From Myxococcales bacterium (GTDB taxonomy: Bacteria; Myxococcota; Polyangia; Fen-1088), in the NCBI GenBank assembly GCA_003157315.1, contig PMJE01000144.1:1353-10854 (forward strand): a DNA stretch of 9,502 nucleotides, read 5' to 3'. Of the stretch, positions 1 through 6,243 are shown in pieces; within the stretch, counting starts at the first letter, position 1; every line of letters begins with the position of its first letter. The translations under genes and the position numbers were made by a program. The notes below the pieces were generated by a model. It searched no databases. It was given only the letters and a program-made list of their open reading frames with translations, and had not been told where the DNA came from.

Positions 1-444
1 CGGCGGAAATGTCGCGCGCGAGGCAGCGACATCAAAGCCGCCGGGGTCAAGAGCGTCCGCACGTCCGCGGAAAACTGCTGTGCTCTCCAACCGCGACTCG
101 CGCACGGCAGTGCGCAGAAATGCCACGCGCTTTGCCCGCGGCTCGACCATCGTGAGTCGGGCGTCCGGCCTCAGGATCGCAAACGCCACTCCTGGAAGAC
201 CGCCACCAGCACCAACGTCGACAACTGAGGATCCAGGAGGAACCAGCCGGGCCATCGCAAAGGCGTCCACGACATGCTCGCCAACAACCTCTGCCACAGT
301 TCGAGCTCCAGTCAGATTGACTCGGACGTTCCACGCGATCAGCAGGCGACAGAACTCAATGACGCGTTTTGTTATCTCAGGTGAGAGGGGGAACTTCCAC
401 TCCTCGGCAAGTCTCGCCAAACAGGCTAGTTCGTCTTCACGCAC
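1..444 (-). CDS. rsmG: 16S rRNA (guanine-527-N7)-methyltransferase RsmG, N-terminal part
   Basis: RsmG (GidB) uses SAM to methylate N7 of G527 in 16S rRNA, in the 530 loop of the small subunit. I translated the reverse strand by hand. The 148 visible residues contain the family's N-terminal helix with WNVRVNLTGAR (about residues 38-48), the SAM-binding loop DVGAGGGLPG (76-85), then ILRPDARLTMVEPRAKRVAFL, with the acidic residue that normally contacts the SAM ribose. The segment ending in FDVAASRA matches the next conserved block (usually DVVxSRA). The protein continues past the left edge; the family is about 210 residues, so roughly 60 are missing. I chose the GTG at 444-442 because it puts the NLTG motif at the usual distance from the N terminus. 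A TTG at 462-460 is an in-frame alternative, and neither has a clear Shine-Dalgarno. An in-frame stop lies further upstream at 514-512. The gene diverges from the regulator at 685, so it must have its own promoter in the gap. Confidence 0.93.
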   Translation of the reverse strand, partial: MREDELACLARLAEEWKFPLSPEITKRVIEFCRLLIAWNVRVNLTGARTVAEVVGEHVVDAFAMARLVPPGSSVVDVGAGGGLPGVAFAILRPDARLTMVEPRAKRVAFLRTAVRESRLESTAVFRGRADALDPGGFDVAASRATFPP

Positions 445-531
445 GTACCGAGTATAGGCCAACCAGGGGCTGGAATGGGGTGGGCCACGGAGCCCGCTGC
501 GCTCGCGCTATGAGTCATTCGACCAGCGGTA

Positions 532-560
532 TATCTAAGTATTCTCCATTACCTAGTCAA
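532..560 (-). promoter_or_regulatory. candidate sigma70-like promoter for rsmG
   Basis: On the minus strand TTGACT (560-555) matches the -35 consensus at five of six positions. It is followed after 17 bp by TAGATA (537-532), which matches the -10 consensus at only three of six. It lies in the one AT-rich patch of the region (about 530-575) and points at rsmG, giving a leader of about 80 nt. rsmG is the first gene on its strand here, so a promoter in this gap is expected. The exact site is a guess from sequence alone. Confidence 0.35.
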
Positions 561-648
561 ATACACAATAGAAAGGGCGCCCCGCATGCGGCCGAAGCGC
601 CGGCCGGCCTGTGCAGTTTTCCATTACGCCACGTGCGAGCCGTGCACA

Positions 649-667
649 CCGGGGATACAATCCCCGG
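649..667. promoter_or_regulatory. perfect 8-bp inverted repeat overlapping a -10-like TACAAT
   Basis: CCGGGGAT (649-656) and ATCCCCGG (660-667) are perfect reverse complements around a 3-bp ACA spacer. The repeat ends 17 bp before the ATG at 685. TACAAT (656-661), a five-of-six match to a -10 hexamer, lies inside it, with only a poor -35 (GTGCGA, 633-638) 17 bp upstream. It could be an operator dyad over the promoter, or an mRNA hairpin close to the start codon. No T-run follows, so it is not a typical terminator. Confidence 0.45.
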
Positions 668-684
668 GTCATCTAGGGCCTCCC

Positions 685-3501
685 ATGGACACAGGGCAAA
701 GCAAGCGTCGTCTCCTCCTGGTCGACGGCGATCCCAAGAGCCTGCGGGTTCTCGAGGTCAGCCTCAAGAAAGCCGGCTTTGAGGTGGTGACAGCGACTCA
801 GGGCAGTGAGGCCCTGGGTGCGCTGCAGGCGGCGCTTCCTGACCTCATCATCTCGGACACTGATCTCGACGGGACGGACGGGTTCGATCTATGTCGCCAG
901 ATAAAAGCCAAGCCAGAGTGGGCGAAGATCCCGTTTCTCTTCGTGTCGGGCCGCAAGTCAATTGAAGACAAGATTCGTGGGCTCGAACTGGGGGTCGACG
1001 ACTACCTGACCAAGCCCATCTATATAAAGGAGATTGGCATCCGCGTCCGCACCGCGCTCCAACGCGCCGAGCGCGAGCGGCTGGAGTCACGTCGCGAAGG
1101 GCGCACCAAGTTCGCGGGCGATTTGTCGGACATCGGGGTGGTGGATCTGGTGCAGACCATCGACCTTAACCGGAAATCCGGCATCATTCACATCGTCAAT
1201 CGCGATGGCCGGCGTGGGGCGGTTTTCTTCCGCGAGGGGCGGGTCATCGACGCCGAGGTAGGCCGGTTGTCGGGCGCCGAGGCAATGTACCGCCTGTTCT
1301 CGTGGTCGGATGGGCGGTTCGAAGTGGAGTTCAAGCCCATTCGGCGCCGAGATGTCATCGATCTTCCGTCGGCAGCGCTGCTCATGGAGGGAATGCGGCG
1401 GCTCGACGAATGGACCCGGCTGCTTGAGAGACTGCCTGCGCTGGACAGCGTGGTCGAGATCGATTTTCGCGTGCTGGGTGAGCAGTTGGCTGATCTGCCC
1501 GACGAAATGAACGGCATCCTTCGGCTGTGCGACAGCACGCGCAGTCTGCTGGCCGTGATCGATGACAGCGACTTTCCCGACCTTGAGGCCTTGACCATGG
1601 TCAGCAAGCTGTTTGGGCAAGGCATCATCTACGCCCGCGAGCCGGCTGGCCGGCTCGGCGAGGCGGAGCCAGGGGGTGAACTGGCGCGCTGGCTGGCCGA
1701 GGGGAACGCAGAGGATGCTGCATCTGCTGACGAGGCGAGTGCAGGCCAGCAATCCGTGACCGAGGCTGAGGCGGGCAGGTCGAGAGACATCGAGGCGGGC
1801 GAGCGAAGACCCACGGCCGACTATGCGCGGGCGAGCGACGAGCGGCCAGCCGCTGACATGGGAACCCTGGAAGGGTTCCCAAACTCTCCCGCGATGGTGC
1901 GCGGCCGGCAGAGCCGGCCGGCTCCCGACGCGACCAAGACGCTGAAGACTTTCTCACTCGACATCACGATGCCATCACTCGACGCGACTCCGCCCCCGGA
2001 AAGATTGCAGGCAGGGTCGCCCACGCCGGGCCAAGGTGTTTCCAGTTCGCGAGTCACAGCGGAATTCCCCAAGCAACAACCCAGCAACGCACGGCCGGTG
2101 GGCGGGCTCGCTCTGCCGGCAACCAGCGACCGGGTGACCGAGGCAGCATCGCCGCTCGAAGCCTCGGCGGTGGTCGAGCGTTCCTGGCGCGAAACTGCCG
2201 AGTTTGCGCTTGGGCTGCCACGCACTGGCGGGGTTGGCGCAACCCCGGCGGCGCCGGCCAAGGCAGCGGCAGACGGAGCGGGAGTCGCGAGCAAGCCCGA
2301 CACTTTGAGGGGAATTCCCATACCCGAGGAGATCGCCGAGGCAGACCAGGCGGGCCCTGCCCGGCACGCACCAATCAGCGACCACGATCGAGCGGGCCGG
2401 ACGACCATGGAGTTCGCGCCTCGGTTCGGCGACGACGCCCCGGCCGCAAGCGTGGCCCCAACCGCATCTGCGGCCCAGCCAGCCGGCGAGGCTGCGCGCG
2501 AAACAGATTGGGGCGGCTGGGCTCAGGGAACTGAGAGCAAGCCGGCGGCGGAGAGCGAGCCGCCGCAGGCCGCAGCATCCGCTGCGGAGGCTGGCGCGGA
2601 AGCGGCTCAGGCCCCGGCCGGCGCCTCGGAAGAGCGGCCACCGCTCGCCTCAGAGTTCGGACACGCAGATGCGCGTACCCCGGACGAAGCACCTCAGACC
2701 CAGCAGGCTGACCAGCGATCCGCAACAGCCGAAAGAACGCTGGTAATCAACGAGGACCAGCGCAGCAAGGCCCGAGCCACCCTCGACAAGCTAGATAGCG
2801 ACGTTCTTCCCCATGAGCGCCGATGGCCACTCTTCGTAGTGATCCTCGCCTTGCTAGTCGGCGCCGGCCTGCTCGCCATTCGGATCGGCCCGACCGGGAG
2901 CCGGTCGAACCAGTCTCCCCGCTCTGGATCGCTGCCAGACACGGCGCCACTTGCGAATGCTTCGCCGGCGATCGAGGCTGGCCAAGGCATAACCAATCAA
3001 GGAGTCGCGCAGTCGGTCGACCATGTGCCGGGCGCGCAGCCGACGAGCGCGGCCGAGCTGAAACCAGGAAGTCAACCCGTGGTGGCATCTGGCGAGAAGG
3101 TGAACCAGGGGGCCGACGGCGGTCAGGATCGCCAACCCACGCCAGGGACGGCGGGCCTTGGCGAGCATTGCCGCAAGGTCGATGCCGGCGGAAGGGGCAG
3201 GCCCACCGCGATCTTGGCCGCGTGCCGGCCAGCCATCGAGGCTGAGCCCGGGGCGGCGGACATCATGGTCATTCTTGCCAGAGTGGAACTGGATCGCGAG
3301 CGCGCGGCTGAGGCTCGGACCTGGGCGAAGAAGGCGCTGGGGGTCAATCCCAATTTGGCGGATGCCTACGTCTTCCTCGGCGGGGCCGAACAGGAGATCG
3401 GAAACCCAGACGCGGCCAAAGCCGCGTACAAGAAGTACCTGGAGCTTGCTCCCACCGGCCGCCATGCGCGTGAGTTGCGCGCGGTTCTGGACAGCCTGTA
3501 G
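685..3501 (+). CDS. membrane-anchored response regulator: receiver, DUF4388, long disordered linker, TM helix, TPR domain
   Basis: This 938-residue protein is not a named gene to me. Residues 8-125 are a CheY-like receiver with acidic pocket D14/D16, phospho-acceptor D58 (in LIISDTDLDG), S88 and K110. Residues about 142-216 match DUF4388 (GDLSDIGVVDLVQ, then FFREGRVIDA and a LFSW...GRFEVEF ending), a PATAN-type module often fused to receivers in myxobacteria. A further folded segment runs to about 330. Residues about 331-710 are Ala/Pro/Glu/Gly-rich and probably disordered. Residues 714-732 form one hydrophobic helix preceded by HERR, which suggests the N terminus is cytoplasmic and the C terminus periplasmic. 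Residues about 825-938 contain TPR-like repeats (about 852-886 and 889-922). There is no DNA-binding domain, so output is probably by protein contact. I chose ATG 685, preceded by AGGG at 675-678, because receivers normally begin just before this first strand. ATG 586, with AAAGGG 8 nt upstream, would add 33 unremarkable residues. tsaD follows after 14 nt, so this may be the head of that operon. Confidence 0.85.
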   Translation: MDTGQSKRRLLLVDGDPKSLRVLEVSLKKAGFEVVTATQGSEALGALQAALPDLIISDTDLDGTDGFDLCRQIKAKPEWAKIPFLFVSGRKSIEDKIRGLELGVDDYLTKPIYIKEIGIRVRTALQRAERERLESRREGRTKFAGDLSDIGVVDLVQTIDLNRKSGIIHIVNRDGRRGAVFFREGRVIDAEVGRLSGAEAMYRLFSWSDGRFEVEFKPIRRRDVIDLPSAALLMEGMRRLDEWTRLLERLPALDSVVEIDFRVLGEQLADLPDEMNGILRLCDSTRSLLAVIDDSDFPDLEALTMVSKLFGQGIIYAREPAGRLGEAEPGGELARWLAEGNAEDAASADEASAGQQSVTEAEAGRSRDIEAGERRPTADYARASDERPAADMGTLEGFPNSPAMVRGRQSRPAPDATKTLKTFSLDITMPSLDATPPPERLQAGSPTPGQGVSSSRVTAEFPKQQPSNARPVGGLALPATSDRVTEAASPLEASAVVERSWRETAEFALGLPRTGGVGATPAAPAKAAADGAGVASKPDTLRGIPIPEEIAEADQAGPARHAPISDHDRAGRTTMEFAPRFGDDAPAASVAPTASAAQPAGEAARETDWGGWAQGTESKPAAESEPPQAAASAAEAGAEAAQAPAGASEERPPLASEFGHADARTPDEAPQTQQADQRSATAERTLVINEDQRSKARATLDKLDSDVLPHERRWPLFVVILALLVGAGLLAIRIGPTGSRSNQSPRSGSLPDTAPLANASPAIEAGQGITNQGVAQSVDHVPGAQPTSAAELKPGSQPVVASGEKVNQGADGGQDRQPTPGTAGLGEHCRKVDAGGRGRPTAILAACRPAIEAEPGAADIMVILARVELDRERAAEARTWAKKALGVNPNLADAYVFLGGAEQEIGNPDAAKAAYKKYLELAPTGRHARELRAVLDSL
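1859..1881. repeat. perfect 9-bp inverted repeat (5-nt loop) inside the regulator gene
   Basis: TGGGAACCC (1859-1867) and GGGTTCCCA (1873-1881) are perfect reverse complements around the loop TGGAA. The repeat lies in the disordered-linker coding region, around residues 392-399. It could form a stable RNA hairpin but has no T-run after it. In GC-rich coding DNA it may be chance. Confidence 0.6.
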
Positions 3502-3515
3502 CAGCGCGCACGAAA

Positions 3516-4526
3516 ATGCTGGTTCTGGGCATCGAAACCTCTTGCGACGAAACTGCCGCGGCTGTGGTCGAGCACGGCCGGCGGGTGCGCTCTGATGTCG
3601 TGGCGTCGCAGGTGCTGGTGCACGCCGAGTACGGCGGCGTGGTACCCGAGGTGGCGTCGCGGCAGCATTTGGCGACGGTGGTCCCGGTAGTGAACCGTGC
3701 CCTGACCGAGGCGGGCGTGGCGCCACGCGATCTCGACGGAATCGCGGCGACCTGCGGGCCGGGCCTGGTGGGACCACTGCTGGTGGGCGTGGAGTTGGGC
3801 AAGGCGCTGGCCTACGCCCTTGGCAAGCCGGTGGTCGGCATAAATCATCTGGCGGGTCACCTGGCCGCCGTGTTTCTGGACCATCCTGGCAACCCGGCGC
3901 CGCCGGCCTATCCCCACGTTGCGCTCCTGGTGTCAGGAGGCCACACGCTGCTTCTGCGCGTGGACGGGCCGGCTCGGGTGAAATCCCTCGGGGCCACGCG
4001 TGACGATGCGGCCGGCGAGGCGTTTGACAAGGTGGCGAAGTTGCTCGGCCTGGGCTACCCAGGTGGAGTGGTCATCGACCGCCTGGCGAGCCAAGGCAAT
4101 CTGGACTCGATCGACTTTCCACGCGCCCTGCCGGGCCGGGAGGACCTCGATTTCTCGTTCTCGGGCCTCAAGACGGCTGTGGCGACACGATTGAGGGAGC
4201 GCGGATTGCCGGGGCCAGAGCAGATGCCCGACTTCTGTGCCAGCTTCCAGGCTGCGGTGGTCGACGTGCTCGTGCGCAAGTCGCGGCGCGCTCTCAAGCG
4301 CGAGTCTCTGCATGAGTTGCTGGTCTGCGGCGGCGTTGCGGCCAATCGCGGGCTGCGGGCGGCGCTGGCCGCGGCTGCTGAGCAAGACGGATTCCGGCTC
4401 TTCGTGCCAACACCCAAATTGTGCACAGACAACGCAGCCATGATCGCGGAGGCTGGCACCTGGGCGCTCGAGCGCGGCGAGCGGGCGCCCTTGGATCTCA
4501 GCGTTGATCCGGGGCTGCCCCTGTGA
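3516..4526 (+). CDS. tsaD: tRNA N6-threonylcarbamoyladenosine (t6A37) transferase subunit TsaD
   Basis: TsaD (Gcp/YgjD/Kae1 family) transfers the threonylcarbamoyl group from threonylcarbamoyl-AMP to A37 of ANN-decoding tRNAs, working with TsaB and TsaE in the cytoplasm. The 336 residues match the family length. They start with LVLGIETSCDET (3-13) and carry the metal-binding pair H111 and H115 in GINHLAGH. The ASKHA nucleotide-fold motifs LVSGGHT (138-144), GEAFDKVAKLLGLGYPGG (167-184) and FSFSGLKTAV (213-222) follow, as do CGGVAANRGLR (271-281) and the third metal ligand D305 in CTDNAAMIA. All key residues are intact. The gene starts 14 nt after the regulator's stop with no clear Shine-Dalgarno, and its TGA overlaps the GTG of rsmA in a GTGA, which suggests translational coupling. 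It is normally essential or nearly so in bacteria. Confidence 0.98.
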   Translation: MLVLGIETSCDETAAAVVEHGRRVRSDVVASQVLVHAEYGGVVPEVASRQHLATVVPVVNRALTEAGVAPRDLDGIAATCGPGLVGPLLVGVELGKALAYALGKPVVGINHLAGHLAAVFLDHPGNPAPPAYPHVALLVSGGHTLLLRVDGPARVKSLGATRDDAAGEAFDKVAKLLGLGYPGGVVIDRLASQGNLDSIDFPRALPGREDLDFSFSGLKTAVATRLRERGLPGPEQMPDFCASFQAAVVDVLVRKSRRALKRESLHELLVCGGVAANRGLRAALAAAAEQDGFRLFVPTPKLCTDNAAMIAEAGTWALERGERAPLDLSVDPGLPL

Positions 4527-5416
4527 GGGACGCTCGGCCCAGCCCACCGGAGCGTCCCCCATCGACGCGGGAGATCCTGCAACACCACGGGCTGCGCGCC
4601 AAGAAGTCGTGGGGGCAAAACTTTCTAGTCGATGCGCGTGTGCAGGAGCGTATTGTCGCGGCGGCGGCGGCGGGCAGCGACGAGGTAGTGGTCGAGATTG
4701 GAGCCGGGTTGGGCGCGCTGACCAGAGGGCTGGTCGCGCACGCCGACCAAGTTATCGCCATCGAGCATGATGTAGATCTGGCCGCGCTGCTCGAGCAGGA
4801 ATTGGGACCCAGTCCTAGCCTGAGGGTCGAGCGCGCGGATGCGCTGGACTTTGATTTCGCCGCGGCAGCGCGCGCAGCAGGGCGCCCTCTGGTGGTGGTG
4901 GGGAACTTGCCCTATCAGATCACGTCACCGCTTCTCTTTGCCATCACCGACGCCGCCGCAGGTGGCCGGGTGATCGGTCGTGCCATCCTCATGGTGCAGA
5001 AGGAGTTTGCCCAGCGCATGTTGGCGAAACCGGGCAGCAAGGTGTACGGCCGCTTGTCAGTGATGGTGCAGCAGCAGGCCGAGGGCGAGATCCTGTTTCA
5101 CGTCGGTCCCGGTGCTTTCCATCCGCGTCCTGCGGTCACCTCGACCGTGTTGCGCTTGCGGCCGCGGCTGACCCCGCTGGCGCCGGTGCGCGATCCGTTG
5201 CAGTTCGCCCAGGTGGTCAAGCAAGCGTTTGCTGCGCGACGGAAGATGCTGCGGCGGGCGCTGGAGCCATTGGCGGGCGCCGAGGCCGCTGCCCGTGCGC
5301 TGAACCTGTCCGGAATCGAGGGAACTCGACGAGCCGAAGACCTGTCAGTGGCGGAGTTCGCACGCTTGGCAGACGCGTTCAGTCCGCTGCGTAGCGATGT
5401 GGGGACAGGAGATTAG
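4523..5416 (+). CDS. rsmA: 16S rRNA dimethyladenosine transferase RsmA (KsgA)
   Basis: RsmA dimethylates the two adjacent adenosines A1518 and A1519 in helix 45 of 16S rRNA late in 30S assembly, and its loss gives kasugamycin resistance. The 297 residues show KSWGQNFLVD (28-37), the SAM motif EIGAGLGALT (58-67), the acidic E81 that should contact the ribose, D106 before the adenine pocket, and the catalytic NLPYQI (128-133). Next come the conserved MVQKEFAQRM and YGRLSVM blocks, then FHPRPAVTSTVLRL. The C-terminal lobe carries FAARRKMLRR. The GTG start overlaps the tsaD stop by 4 nt. No other in-frame start fits the KSWGQNFL motif better, although the first 20 or so Pro/Arg-rich residues are not conserved in the family. 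mutM follows after 2 nt. Confidence 0.98.
   Translation: MRDARPSPPERPPSTREILQHHGLRAKKSWGQNFLVDARVQERIVAAAAAGSDEVVVEIGAGLGALTRGLVAHADQVIAIEHDVDLAALLEQELGPSPSLRVERADALDFDFAAAARAAGRPLVVVGNLPYQITSPLLFAITDAAAGGRVIGRAILMVQKEFAQRMLAKPGSKVYGRLSVMVQQQAEGEILFHVGPGAFHPRPAVTSTVLRLRPRLTPLAPVRDPLQFAQVVKQAFAARRKMLRRALEPLAGAEAAARALNLSGIEGTRRAEDLSVAEFARLADAFSPLRSDVGTGD
5407..5412 (+). promoter_or_regulatory. strong Shine-Dalgarno for mutM inside the end of rsmA
   Basis: AGGAGA lies 6 nt before the mutM ATG and within the last codons of rsmA. The other starts in this window have weak or no recognisable Shine-Dalgarno, so mutM is the exception. Confidence 0.75.
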
Positions 5417-5418
5417 CA

Positions 5419-6243
5419 ATGCCCGAACTGCCCGAAGTCGAGACCGTGGTACGCACCCTGCGACCGCGCTTGCTGAATTCTACGATTGCTGCCGTGTGGA
5501 CTAGTGGCAAGGGTCTGCGCCTCGCCCGACCGGTCGATCGGGCCGCCCTGGCGAGGCTCTCGGTATCCGCGCGGATCGCGGCGGTGCGGCGCAAGGGCAA
5601 GTACATTCTCGTCGACCTCGACCGAGGGCAGGCCGGCGTTCTCATTCATTTAGGCATGAGCGGGCGGCTGCGCCTGCAGGCCGCCAGCGAGCCACGCGCC
5701 CGCCACACCCACGTAGTGTGGTCGCTGGCGGGCGGAGACGAGCTGCGCTTCGTGGATCCGCGCCGGTTCGGCTGGGTCGCGGCCAGTAAGAACCTCGATG
5801 CCTTGCCCGAGGTGGCCGGTTTGGGGCCGGACGCTCTGGACGGGCTGCATCTTGGTCGGCTGCGCGCCTTGCTGGCGGCGTCGGCCGCGCCGCTCAAGTC
5901 CTTTCTGCTCGACCAGAAACGCATCGCTGGTCTGGGCAACATTTACGTCTGCGAAGCGCTGTTTCGTGCGCGCCTGCATCCCCGCACGCCCGCTCGCCGT
6001 GCCGTGGCCCGCGCGGCCGCACTCTTGCGTTCAATACGGGCTGCGCTCAGGATTGCCCTCGCTAATCGGGGCACCACGATGCGCGACTTCGTCGACGCCG
6101 AGGGCCGCAGCGGCGACAATGCGGCGGCCTTGCTGGTCTACGGTCGCGCGGGCGAGCCGTGCCGCGTCTGTGGCACGCCCGTGCGCCGGTTGCTCGACGG
6201 TGGACGATCGACCTTCTACTGCCCGCACTGCCAGCGACGCTAG
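5419..6243 (+). CDS. mutM: formamidopyrimidine-DNA glycosylase / AP lyase MutM (Fpg)
   Basis: MutM removes 8-oxoguanine and formamidopyrimidines from DNA and cleaves the resulting abasic site by beta,delta-elimination. The 274 residues begin with PELPEVETV, supplying the catalytic P2 and E3 after Met removal. K61 in RRKGKYILV corresponds to the conserved Lys57 of E. coli. The intercalating residues are seen as M80 (HLGMSG) and the FVDPRRFG block (111-118). The helix-two-turn-helix lies at IAGLGNIYVCEALF (169-182), and the C-terminal zinc finger has C248, C251, C268 and C271. This is the best ribosome-binding site in the window: AGGAGA at 5407-5412, inside the end of rsmA, 6 nt before the ATG. 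The 2-nt gap to rsmA supports one operon. The stop codon overlaps that of convergent proC. Confidence 0.98.
   Translation: MPELPEVETVVRTLRPRLLNSTIAAVWTSGKGLRLARPVDRAALARLSVSARIAAVRRKGKYILVDLDRGQAGVLIHLGMSGRLRLQAASEPRARHTHVVWSLAGGDELRFVDPRRFGWVAASKNLDALPEVAGLGPDALDGLHLGRLRALLAASAAPLKSFLLDQKRIAGLGNIYVCEALFRARLHPRTPARRAVARAAALLRSIRAALRIALANRGTTMRDFVDAEGRSGDNAAALLVYGRAGEPCRVCGTPVRRLLDGGRSTFYCPHCQRR
6240..6243. other. shared CTAG holding the stop codons of mutM and proC
   Basis: mutM ends with TAG at 6241-6243 and proC, on the other strand, ends with TAG at 6242-6240. The palindromic CTAG supplies both stops, leaving no intergenic space for a separate terminator between the convergent genes. Confidence 0.95.

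Larger units (their letters stand above)
445..684. other. divergent intergenic region between rsmG and the receiver/TPR gene
   Basis: About 240 bp separate the divergent starts. From the left they hold GC-rich leader DNA of rsmG, an AT-rich patch at about 530-575, then GC-rich DNA with a perfect inverted repeat at 649-667. An in-frame ATG at 586 with an AAAGGG at 572-577 could start a 33-residue longer form of the downstream protein, in which case the coding region would begin there. I see no RNA gene and no terminator in this stretch. Confidence 0.6.

Noticed and set aside
47..334. Minus-strand frame (95 codons) at the left edge
   Set aside because: It is in the wrong frame relative to rsmG, whose motifs are clear in the other minus frame, and it is Cys/Trp/Arg-rich nonsense.
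1821..2408. Minus-strand frame (195 codons) in the linker region
   Set aside because: It is Ala/Ser-rich with no domain and lies inside a real gene; the absence of stops is expected at this GC content.
1629..2800. Possible frameshift or horizontally acquired segment because of the low-complexity protein
   Set aside because: The frame stays open and in phase with the folded domains on both sides, and base composition looks like its neighbours; Ala/Pro-rich linkers are normal in this kind of organism.
2854..3777. Long open frame on the minus strand (307 codons)
   Set aside because: It is antisense to the regulator's C terminus and the start of tsaD, is Arg/Pro-rich and has no recognisable domain; it is typical of a GC-rich shadow frame.
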